A stretch of DNA of 5,738 bases from an uncultured Lachnospiraceae bacterium (lineage in GTDB: Bacteria > Bacillota_A > Clostridia > Lachnospirales > Lachnospiraceae). This document shows, piece after piece, positions 1 through 4,994 of the stretch (positions are counted from its first letter, which is position 1; every line of letters starts with the position of its first letter). The translations under genes were made by a program, and so were the position numbers. The stretch covers positions 1 through 5,738 of the forward strand of contig CAMWMM010000347.1 of assembly GCA_947175285.1 (NCBI GenBank), written 5' to 3'. The notes beneath the pieces were generated by a model. That model had not been told where the DNA came from and ran no database searches. It worked only from the letters and a program-made list of their open reading frames with translations.

Positions 1-37
1 GAATTAGTGGTATATTATATTGTAAGATGCAAAGAGA

Positions 38-62
38 TGCGGACAGATGAAAGCTGTCTGCA
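38..62 (+). other. Leader hairpin upstream of the small membrane protein gene
   Basis: GCGGACAG (39-46) pairs with CTGTCTGC (54-61) around a 7-nt loop, with one G-U wobble, and T38/A62 can add a closing pair. No T-run follows, so it does not read as an intrinsic terminator. It sits about 25 nt before the start codon at 88 and may be a 5' UTR stem. Function is unknown. Confidence 0.4.
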
Positions 63-87
63 AATTTAGGAAAGAGAGGATTTGGGT

Positions 88-399
88 ATGTGCAGAACAG
101 AAATGAAAGAAATTAAGGAAGAAGTTTTAAATAAATTGGATGAAGTATTGGATAATACAGGAGTGAATGAATTGTTGGGAAAGAAGAAAAAAGAAGAAAA
201 GAAAAATGCAGTTTTATGGGTGCTGGCTATTATCGGAGCTATTGCAGCGGTAGCAGCTATCGCTTATGCGGTATTCCGTTATATGCAGCCGGATTATCTG
301 GATGATTTTGATGATGACTTTGACGATGATTTCGATGATGATTTGTTTGAAGATGAAGAAGACGAAGAAAGTGAAGAAGAGTCGTCGGATAAGCAGTAA
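88..399 (+). CDS. Small acidic single-pass membrane protein, unknown function
   Basis: A 103-residue protein. Residues 1-40 are charged and probably helical, ending in a lysine-rich stretch (about 32-39). Residues 41-63 form one alanine/isoleucine-rich membrane segment. Residues 70-103 are an extreme acidic tail built from DDFD-type repeats and then a Glu/Ser run. The Lys-rich side next to the membrane segment suggests an N-terminus inside the cell and the acidic tail outside, but that is inference. ATG at 88 was chosen because AGGA at 77-80 lies 7 nt upstream; the TTG at 82 is too close to that site. A strong terminator follows directly, so the gene ends its own transcript. It resembles short membrane proteins I associate with Lachnospiraceae (possibly DUF4366-like), but no function can be assigned. 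Confidence 0.8.
   Translation: MCRTEMKEIKEEVLNKLDEVLDNTGVNELLGKKKKEEKKNAVLWVLAIIGAIAAVAAIAYAVFRYMQPDYLDDFDDDFDDDFDDDLFEDEEDEESEEESSDKQ
301..345 (+). repeat. 12-nt tandem repeat encoding the acidic DDFD tail
   Basis: Degenerate 12-nt units of the form GATGATTTYGAY repeat about 3.5 times and encode consecutive Asp-Asp-Phe-Asp blocks. Third-position differences between copies show that the repeat is not brand new. Confidence 0.6.
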
Positions 400-420
400 G
401 CGGAGAATAGAAAGAAATAG

Positions 421-456
421 CGGGATGTACGGAAATCAGGGTACATCCCGTTTTTT
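421..456 (+). terminator. Intrinsic terminator after the small membrane protein gene
   Basis: A perfect 10-bp stem, CGGGATGTAC (421-430) with GTACATCCCG (441-450), has a 10-nt loop and is followed directly by six T residues. This is a textbook Rho-independent terminator 21 nt after the stop codon. Confidence 0.95.
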
Positions 457-487
457 GTCTTTTGGGAGATTGTTAGGCTTGGCGCGT

Positions 488-510
488 GTGTAAGCCGTCA
501 GGCTTGACAC
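488..510 (+). other. Hairpin just upstream of the methyltransferase start
   Basis: GTGT and AAGCC (488-496) pair with GGCTT and ACAC (501-510) around a GTCA tetraloop, with G506 bulged. It ends 18 nt before the preferred start codon. It could shape the mRNA leader, but nothing shows a regulatory role. No convincing promoter was found between the terminator at 456 and the gene. Confidence 0.4.
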
Positions 511-528
511 ATGGGAAAGGGATTTGGC

Positions 529-2004
529 ATGAAAAGAGGACAGGTTGCAGAGGGAATTGTACAGCGTGTGGATTTTCCGAATAAAGGGATTGCCATGACG
601 CAGGACGGCATATGCGTGGTAAAAAATGCGCTGCCCGGACAAAAAATCAGATGTTCGGTCAATAAAGTGAGAAAAGGAAAGGCGGAGGGAAGATTGTTGG
701 AAGTGATAGAGCCTTCCCCGTTGGAGATAGAAAGCCCCTGCCCGCACTTTGGCGCCTGCGGCGGATGTGTTTTTCTTTCCCTGCCTTATGAGGAACAATT
801 ACATATCAAAGAAGGGCAGGTAAAAAAACTGCTGGATTCGGTGTTATGTAAACAAGATGCTTATATATTTGAAGGGATAAAACCAAGTCCTGTCTGCTAT
901 GGTTATCGCAACAAAATGGAATTTACATTCGGTGATGAGGTAAAAGACGGCCCTTTGGCATTGGGAATGCATAAAAGAGGCAGTTTTTATGATATTGTAT
1001 CTGTTACGGACTGCCGGATTGTAGACGAAGATTATCGTAAAATTCTGCAATGTGTCAAAGGATATTTTGAGAAATTGCGGAAGAATGGAGTTGACATAAC
1101 ATTTTATCACAGGCTGCGCCACACAGGTTATCTGCGTCATTTATTAGTCCGTAAGGCGGCAAAAACGGGAGAGATTTTGATTGCACTTGTGACAACGACG
1201 CAGATACCGGAGCAGAGTGAGGGAGCCTTTTCCGAAAGCGCGATATTGGAAGGATTGAAGGTTGCGCTGCTTGCTCTGTCGCTGGATGGAACGATTACAG
1301 GCATTCTGCATACGAAAAATGATTCGCTTGCCGATGTGGTAAAGAGCGATGAAACCGTTATTTTGTATGGAAAAGACTATTTTTATGAGGAAGTGCTTGG
1401 CTTAAAGTTCAAGATTTCCCAGTTTTCTTTTTTCCAGACAAACAGTTTGGGCGCTGAGGTGCTTTATCAGACGGCAAGGGAATATATTGCGGATTTTTTG
1501 CAGTCCGGAGAGCAGCAGAAAGTGAAAACAGGAGAAGAAGCGGAGTCGGGGAAGGTTGTATTTGATTTATACAGCGGAACCGGAACGATTGCGCAGTTGA
1601 TGGCTCCTGTGGCAAAGAAAGTAATCGGGGTGGAGATTGTGGAAGAAGCAGTCGAAGCGGCGAAAGAAAATGCTGAACTGAATGGTTTACATAATTGTGA
1701 GTTCATTGCGGGAGATGTGTTGAAAGTAATTGATACGATTGCCGTAAAACCGGATATGATTATTTTAGACCCGCCCCGTGAGGGGATTCACCCGAAAGCG
1801 TTGGATAAGATTATCCGCTACGGTGTGGAGCATATTCTGTATATTTCCTGCAAACCGACCAGTCTGGCACGGGATTTGGAGGTGTTTTTGGACAGGGGAT
1901 ACCGGGTGGAAAGATGTGTGGCTGTCGATATGTTTCCGTGGACGGGGAATGTGGAGACGCTTGTTTTGCTTTCCAAGGAAGAAATCGGCTCAAAGAAGGT
2001 GTGA
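529..2004 (+). CDS. rlmD: 23S rRNA (uracil-C5)-methyltransferase, RlmD/TrmA family
   Basis: An S-adenosylmethionine-dependent enzyme of the TrmA/RlmD/RumA family, which methylates C5 of a uridine in 23S rRNA (U1939 in E. coli numbering; the exact target in Firmicutes can be U747 and/or U1939). The 491 residues are in family order. An N-terminal TRAM-like RNA-binding domain spans about 1-60. Iron-sulfur cluster cysteines are C71, C77, C80 (CPHFGACGGC) and C162. An FFQTN motif precedes the SAM-binding motif DLYSGTGT starting at D346. DPPREG starts at D414, the catalytic nucleophile is C441 in YISCKP, and the general base is E476 in GNVETLVLL. The ATG at 529 is preferred over the in-frame ATG at 511 because AAAGGG (516-521) lies 7 nt before it and nothing similar precedes 511. 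Residues just before the SAM motif (FLQSGEQQKVKTGEEAESG) form a hydrophilic, probably disordered insert. The core is complete, but the stop at 2002 removes a C-terminal tail still visible in the same frame downstream. Confidence 0.95.
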   Translation: MKRGQVAEGIVQRVDFPNKGIAMTQDGICVVKNALPGQKIRCSVNKVRKGKAEGRLLEVIEPSPLEIESPCPHFGACGGCVFLSLPYEEQLHIKEGQVKKLLDSVLCKQDAYIFEGIKPSPVCYGYRNKMEFTFGDEVKDGPLALGMHKRGSFYDIVSVTDCRIVDEDYRKILQCVKGYFEKLRKNGVDITFYHRLRHTGYLRHLLVRKAAKTGEILIALVTTTQIPEQSEGAFSESAILEGLKVALLALSLDGTITGILHTKNDSLADVVKSDETVILYGKDYFYEEVLGLKFKISQFSFFQTNSLGAEVLYQTAREYIADFLQSGEQQKVKTGEEAESGKVVFDLYSGTGTIAQLMAPVAKKVIGVEIVEEAVEAAKENAELNGLHNCEFIAGDVLKVIDTIAVKPDMIILDPPREGIHPKALDKIIRYGVEHILYISCKPTSLARDLEVFLDRGYRVERCVAVDMFPWTGNVETLVLLSKEEIGSKKV

Positions 2005-2262
2005 GTAGAGTTCTCGCTGGAGGATATGGATATGTCCGGGTTCTGGAAAGACGCGACTTATTAGGAAACAAAGGACTATGCGAAAGAACAGACAGGATTG
2101 TCGGTTGCTTCACTGTATATTGCATAGGTAAAGCGGAAATGCGGACTGGATGTAGGACAGAACTATAAATTAGCAAAGAAGGATGATGCAAAGGTGTCAC
2201 AGTGTCCGCTCAAAAAAGAGGAAGTTATCAAAATGGCATTCAAACACTTTAGCATGATATAA
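2005..2262 (+). pseudogene. Degenerate C-terminal tail of the RlmD gene, in frame but with stops
   Basis: Beyond the TGA at 2002 the methyltransferase frame continues for 85 codons to TAA at 2260, interrupted by TAG at 2062 and TAG at 2125. The translation reads VEFSLEDMDMSGFWKDATY, stop, ETKDYAKEQTGLSVASLYIA, stop, VKRKCGLDVGQNYKLAKK, then DDAKVSQCP and a final KHFSMI. From memory this matches an extension found at the C-terminus of many Lachnospiraceae RlmD proteins, in the pattern ATYQEIK, SLYIAQVK, QCPPEKE, KHFGMI. Both TAG codons fall where the family has Gln, so each is explained by one CAG-to-TAG transition. QCPLKKE in place of QCPPEKE suggests relaxed selection. There are no frameshifts, so the decay looks recent. 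A terminator follows 8 nt later, fitting an originally longer gene. Confidence 0.75.
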
Positions 2263-2269
2263 GTAAACT

Positions 2270-2296
2270 GGAGGGAGATATTTTTCCCTCCTTTTT
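2270..2296 (+). terminator. Intrinsic terminator of the methyltransferase unit
   Basis: GGAGGGA (2270-2276) pairs with TCCCTCC (2285-2291) around an 8-nt loop, followed by five T residues. It lies 8 nt after the TAA ending the eroded tail rather than near the TGA at 2002, which supports the longer ancestral reading frame. Confidence 0.9.
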
Positions 2297-2434
2297 GTGT
2301 TAGCTGTTGTGATGGAAATTCCGGCTTCCTTATTGCTGATTTTTAAAATTAAAAAGACTGGAAGTTCAAAAGACCATACTGAAATATGGGCCAGATGTGC
2401 TGGAAAAGATAGAGTAGGACAAGCGAGACAAAGT

Positions 2435-2482
2435 GCATTGCGAAGAAACGTATAATGTGCTATGATACATATATCGCAATGC
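2435..2482 (+). repeat. 9-bp inverted repeat bracketing the HTH promoter
   Basis: GCATTGCGA (2435-2443) recurs as the exact reverse complement TCGCAATGC (2474-2482), separated by 30 bp. The left arm covers the -35 element and the right arm the expected transcription start. This is a plausible two-site operator for the HTH protein encoded directly downstream, or a long-range RNA/DNA stem. No binding has been shown. Confidence 0.55.
2438..2466 (+). promoter_or_regulatory. Sigma-A-type promoter for the HTH gene
   Basis: TTGCGA (2438-2443), a 17-nt spacer and TATGAT (2461-2466) form a good housekeeping promoter. Transcription would start near 2473, about 26 nt before the HTH start codon. An alternative -10 (TATAAT at 2451-2456) has no correctly spaced -35. 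Confidence 0.65.
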
Positions 2483-2498
2483 GTGGAGAGATGGGAAT

Positions 2499-2693
2499 AT
2501 GGATATAGCAAAAAGAATAACAGAACTTCGTGAGGAAGCGGGCGAGAATAGAAAAGAATTTTCGGTTCATACGGGGATACCTGTTCGTACATTGGAGGAT
2601 TGGGAGGCAGGAAGGCGCACCCCACCGGAATACATTCCGCGGTTGATAGAGTATCAGATGAAGTATGAAAAGTTGGTTAAAGAAAAAGGGTAA
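2499..2693 (+). CDS. Small helix-turn-helix DNA-binding protein
   Basis: A 64-residue protein consisting almost entirely of one XRE/Cro-like helix-turn-helix. IAKRITELREEAG supplies the first helix, RKEFSVHTGIPVRTLEDWEAG is the HTH core with the recognition helix at VRTLEDWE, and RRTPPEYIPRLIEYQMKYE forms the closing helices. Such stand-alone domains usually act as transcriptional regulators of neighbouring mobile-element genes, and the inverted repeat around its own promoter suggests autoregulation (inference). A ribosome site GGAGAG (2485-2490) lies 8 nt before the ATG. The 3' end overlaps the possible start of the KilA-N reading frame by 29 nt. The protein appears complete for this short family. 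Confidence 0.85.
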   Translation: MDIAKRITELREEAGENRKEFSVHTGIPVRTLEDWEAGRRTPPEYIPRLIEYQMKYEKLVKEKG

Positions 2694-3423
2694 AGCAATC
2701 AAAAAATCATATGTTATTCAGAACTGGATGAGATCAAGGAGTACGATTTCCTTTATCGGTCTATGGGAGGTTTTGCATAATTCAAATTTTAATTGCCTCG
2801 AATTCGAGGCAATTAAAAATGAGGCGGGCGATAATAGTTTTGTCATGACCCCGAAACGTTGGATTGAATTAACAGGAGCAATCGGTATCGTAAGCAAGCA
2901 GGGACGATATGCTGCAACTTATGCGCATCGGGACATAGCTTTTGAATTTGCATCATGGATATCTCCGGAATTTAAGCTGTATATCATAGAGGATTACCAG
3001 AGGCTTAAGCAAGATGAAAACAGCAGCCTTTCTCTCAACTGGAATCTTAATCGTGAGTTAGCCAAGTTGAATTATCGTATACATACAGATGCAATTAAAG
3101 ACAATCTGATACCGCCGGAGCAGATTTCATATAAATATGCCAATGAAGCCGATCTTTTAAATGTTGCATTGTTTGGCATGACAGCGAAGCAGTGGCGTGA
3201 CAGCAATTCGGGAAAGCAAGGTAATATGCGTGATGAGGCAAACCTGAATCAGCTTCTTGTTCTTGCAAATATGGAAAGTTACAATGCAATTCTGATTGAA
3301 CAGGGCAAGGTGATGTCGGAACGTTTGGTTCTGCTCAGAGAATTTGCGATTAAGCAGATGAAGACGCTTGCTATGGTCAGCATGGAAGGGCTAAAGCAGC
3401 TTTCGGGAGGTGATTCCAAGTGA
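2665..3423 (+). CDS. KilA-N domain protein, N-terminally truncated
   Basis: A phage/mobile-element KilA-N family protein (putative DNA-binding; precise role unknown). Recognisable family blocks include IQNWMRSRSTISFIGLWE (about 18-35), EAGDNSFVMTPKRWIELTGA (53-72), GIVSKQGRYAATYAHRDIAF (74-93), FASWISPEFKLYIIEDYQRL (95-114), then NYRIHTDAIKDNLIPP, YANEADLLNVALFGMTAKQW and NQLLVLANMESYNAIL. Relatives carry roughly 30-45 more residues before the NWM motif, including the start of the KilA-N fold. Here those are missing and the frame begins inside the HTH gene at an ATG with no clear ribosome site; the next in-frame ATG at 2728 is no better supported. The stretch after NLIPP also looks a few residues short of relatives. 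The gene is probably a remnant or poorly translated, although 252 codons remain open. It contains a 32-bp palindrome. A recombinase fragment overlaps its end. Confidence 0.75.
   Translation: MKSWLKKKGKAIKKSYVIQNWMRSRSTISFIGLWEVLHNSNFNCLEFEAIKNEAGDNSFVMTPKRWIELTGAIGIVSKQGRYAATYAHRDIAFEFASWISPEFKLYIIEDYQRLKQDENSSLSLNWNLNRELAKLNYRIHTDAIKDNLIPPEQISYKYANEADLLNVALFGMTAKQWRDSNSGKQGNMRDEANLNQLLVLANMESYNAILIEQGKVMSERLVLLREFAIKQMKTLAMVSMEGLKQLSGGDSK
2787..2818. repeat. Perfect 32-bp palindrome within the KilA-N gene
   Basis: The sequence reads identically on both strands across 32 bases with no spacer, centred on GAATTC (2800-2805). The left arm is TTTTAATTGCCTCGAA (2787-2802) and the right arm is its exact complement. 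It encodes family-like residues (NFNCLEFEAIKN), so it coexists with coding function. In RNA it could form a stable stem of up to about 14 bp; in DNA it could be a dimeric protein-binding site or a cruciform. Confidence 0.9.
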
Positions 3424-3529
3424 AAAACAGAAAAAATGTTATATATACACTCGCGTATCTACGGCAACACAGGTGGATGGATATAGCCAGAATGAGATGG
3501 AAAGATTCTCTCATACCCACGCAATATAA
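3410..3529 (+). pseudogene. N-terminal fragment of a serine recombinase
   Basis: In the frame beginning at GTG 3410 the translation reads SEKQKKCYIYTRVSTATQVD, then GYSQNEMERF, followed by unrelated residues and TAA at 3527. YIYTRVST-x-x-Q-x-x-GYS is the hallmark N-terminus of resolvase/invertase-type serine recombinases, with the catalytic Ser in RVS. Nothing resembling the rest of the catalytic core, the recombinase domain or the zinc ribbon follows, so only about 30 codons of a protein of roughly 200-550 residues remain. It overlaps the KilA-N stop by 14 nt, as in compact mobile-element gene order, and marks the element as a dead remnant. No proper start codon can be fixed; GGGAGG at 3405-3410 probably served as its ribosome site. 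Confidence 0.7.
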
Positions 3530-3611
3530 TAATAAAGACGGGCAACTTGAGTGTCGGTCAAAGCGTTGATATAAGGTGTTGTGCCAGAGAGCAGTGCCTT
3601 ATGAGCTTTGA
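3530..3611 (+). other. Short unassigned spacer between two gene remnants
   Basis: Nothing recognisable is coded here. ATAAGG (3571-3576) and CCTTAT (3597-3602) form a weak 6-bp inverted repeat. This is the likely location of the junction that removed the recombinase body and the 5' end of the next pseudogene. Confidence 0.4.
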
Positions 3612-4369
3612 ATGGGTTTGACGTTTTTTCCTATTTTCAAAAGGAAAAGAAGTAAGTACCCCGCTATTTTAAGCATAACTACATTTCCGACTTTTAATGC
3701 ATTGTCTAAGTTAGAAAAGTATTTTGAGGTTTTAAACGAACATTATTCAAAGGTAAACGAGGAAAATAAAAAATTTGCAAATCCTGAACAGCATATTAGC
3801 GACAAGTATTTCAATAAAAAATCACCCTATTATGTAAAGGGTTTAACAAAAGCGGAACGTGAAGTCTGTGCAGATCAGGAATGGCGTGCTTTGAAGAAAA
3901 TGGGATTATAATCCCCAAAGATGCTGATTTAAGGCTGACAGTTGATCCATATGATTTCTTTATTCACGCAAGTGGAGTGGATGAAGAATTGCCAAAAGGA
4001 TAGAAGCAGCATTGAATCAAGGGAGAAAGTTATTACCTGTATGAGCATATCTCATTTTGTGACCCGGTAAATTATGGTACAGAGGAATCTCTTCAATACA
4101 TATCGGGAGATAAAGAAAAGATGGTGGTTTATCATTTGGTAAACCGGATGACAGGATATGACAAATTGGCAGCAGATGGCAATGCAGATGTTTCCGGATT
4201 AAAAAGATATGAGGATGCATATCGGAGAGTTGCTACAGCAGGATGGGAGAGGACAACGGATTGTAACCTGACGATTGGCTATAAGGATGGTTATCTATAT
4301 GACCTCGATACATCTTATGGCTATGGTCCAGGGCAGACTGCATGGCAGGGCAATTTTTCTGGCTTATAG
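3612..4369 (+). pseudogene. Frameshifted, deleted pseudogene of an uncharacterised protein family
   Basis: Coding-like sequence continues through several frame changes. Frame one gives TFNALSKLEKYFEVLNEHYS, NEENKKFANPEQHISDKYF, then YYVKGLTKAEREVCADQEW and stops at 3909. A second frame (3905-4000) gives IPKDADLRLTVDPYDFFIHA, SGVDEELPK and a stop. A third covers about 3997-4020 (RIEAALNQG). From 4022 the second frame is restored, giving YYLYEHISFCDPVNYGTEES, LQYISGDKEKMVVYHLVNRM, TGYD, and later TDCNLTIGYKDGYLYDLDTS and GYGPGQTAWQ. The paired -1/+1 indels about 24 nt apart and the abrupt TGYD-to-KLAADG transition suggest small indels plus an internal deletion. The start at 3612 has no ribosome site. 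I think it resembles uncharacterised Lachnospiraceae proteins (possibly DUF4885-like), but this is weak. Its 3' end runs into the antisense of the toxin gene near 4348, so the C-terminus is lost. Confidence 0.65.
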
Positions 4370-4854
4370 TTTTTGGCAGCATATTCTAAAAGTTTGAAAT
4401 CACATGATGCATTTACCAGTGTGGAATCTGTATTAGAAATCACTCCATTATATGTATCCCAAGCCATCTGCTTTATGTCATCTTTGATGGAGTTGCAGTA
4501 AACCCACTGTCTACGAAGGAATTCCTTTCGACCAGGAGTTTCCTTATTGAAGTCACGTTTGGATATATAGCAATCATCTACGGGAAACATATAGTTAAAG
4601 CGTAGAGACCCTTTTATCTGATTGTAACTATCGTTTTCCAAACGAATCAATAAATTATTCGGTTGTTTTTTCTTGTAGGAAGACACAGGTACATAATATT
4701 TATAACCATTCATTTCCAAAACAACCCCGCAAACCATTTTACGCTCATTCTCATATTCCACATCAGGAACACGAGTAAAACCGCGTTTGGCTTTTTCAGT
4801 TGCTTTGAGGTATTTTACATAAGCTGCATCTACATCATAAAAAAATAGTTCCAT
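4321..4854 (-). CDS. toxN: Type III toxin-antitoxin endoribonuclease toxin, ToxN/AbiQ family
   Basis: A 177-residue toxin. ToxN/AbiQ enzymes cleave cellular and phage mRNAs at A-rich sites and are held inactive by an antitoxin RNA that they themselves process; the known biological role is abortive phage infection and/or locus maintenance. Family blocks seen are FFYDVDAAYVKYLK (4-17), CGVVLEMNGYKYYVPVSSYK (42-61) containing the (S/T)-S-x-K active-site motif (S58, S59, K61), KGSLRFNYMFPV (81-92) and CDFKLLEYAAKNYK (151-164). Length fits the ~170-residue family. The start at 4854 is fixed by AGGAGA (4866-4861) 6 nt upstream on the minus strand; an upstream in-frame ATG at 4902 lies inside the terminator hairpin and is rejected. 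The last ~10 residues (LPCHAVCPGP) are read antisense from the neighbouring pseudogene and are probably an acquired tail. The catalytic core appears intact. Confidence 0.93.
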   Translation of the reverse strand: MELFFYDVDAAYVKYLKATEKAKRGFTRVPDVEYENERKMVCGVVLEMNGYKYYVPVSSYKKKQPNNLLIRLENDSYNQIKGSLRFNYMFPVDDCYISKRDFNKETPGRKEFLRRQWVYCNSIKDDIKQMAWDTYNGVISNTDSTLVNASCDFKLLEYAAKNYKPEKLPCHAVCPGP

Positions 4855-4866
4855 AATGCTTCTCCT

Positions 4867-4903
4867 AAAAAGTAATGAGTAAGGAAAGATATCCTTACTC
4901 ATT
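4867..4903 (-). terminator. Internal terminator between antitoxin RNA and toxin gene
   Basis: On the minus strand a perfect 12-bp stem, AATGAGTAAGGA with TCCTTACTCATT (4903-4874), has a 6-nt loop and is followed by AC and five T residues (4871-4867). It begins one base after the second antitoxin repeat and ends directly before the toxin ribosome site. In type III loci such a terminator keeps antitoxin RNA in excess and lets only a minority of transcripts reach the toxin; that role is inferred here from position. Confidence 0.93.
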
Positions 4904-4970
4904 CATCATAATTCGCCCTTTATGGTGGCGGAACACCAATCATAATTCACCTTTAAGGTAGTGGAACACC
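4904..4970 (-). repeat. Two tandem 33/34-nt antitoxin repeats
   Basis: Reading the minus strand, both units begin GGTGTTCC and end GAATTATGAT. They differ at positions 9, 11 and 15, by one inserted G, at one T/C position and at the last base. Most of the internal differences preserve the predicted pairing. No third full or partial copy is visible on either side. Confidence 0.93.
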
Positions 4971-4994
4971 TGAGAAGAGTCTCTTCCTACTCAT

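Larger units (their letters stand above)
4867..4989 (-). ncRNA. toxI: Type III antitoxin RNA (ToxI/antiQ-like)
   Basis: The transcript is predicted to start near 4989-4987, 6-8 nt after the -10 element, and to end at the terminator at 4867. It holds a short leader that can form a GAAGAG/CTCTTC hairpin (4986-4974), two tandem repeat units (4970-4938 and 4937-4904) and the terminator stem. Each unit can form an H-type pseudoknot. The bases (A/U)GGU before and at the unit start pair with ACC(U/A) at unit positions 12-15, while CACU or CGCC at 8-11 pairs with GGUG or GGCG near 20-24. A single-stranded AAUUAUGAU linker follows. Known antitoxins of this class have roughly 2-6 such repeats, each released by toxin cleavage to bind and block the toxin. 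Two repeats is at the low end. The exact ends and processing sites are inferred. Confidence 0.88.

Noticed and set aside
511..528. Methyltransferase start at the ATG at 511
   Set aside because: No ribosome site precedes it; AAAGGG is placed correctly for the in-frame ATG at 529. It cannot be fully excluded.
504..532. TTGACA at 504-509 as a promoter for the methyltransferase
   Set aside because: No acceptable -10 lies 16-18 nt downstream, and the -10 would fall inside the start of the coding region.
2311..2456. 48-codon plus-strand frame upstream of the HTH gene
   Set aside because: No ribosome site and no recognisable sequence; a neighbouring frame looks more protein-like.
2197..2625. 142-codon minus-strand frame
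   Set aside because: It runs antisense across the RlmD tail, a terminator and the HTH gene, with no ribosome site and composition unlike a real protein.
3420..3569. Open frame from GTG 3420 with GGGAGG upstream
   Set aside because: Its translation has no family resemblance, while the overlapping frame encodes the serine recombinase signature.
4855..4902. N-terminal extension of the toxin from the ATG at 4902
   Set aside because: These 16 codons lie inside the terminator hairpin and the ribosome site; AGGAGA is correctly spaced for the ATG at 4854, and the family begins there.
4904..4970. CRISPR array
   Set aside because: Only two directly abutting repeats with no spacers, next to a ToxN gene; the antitoxin RNA explanation fits.
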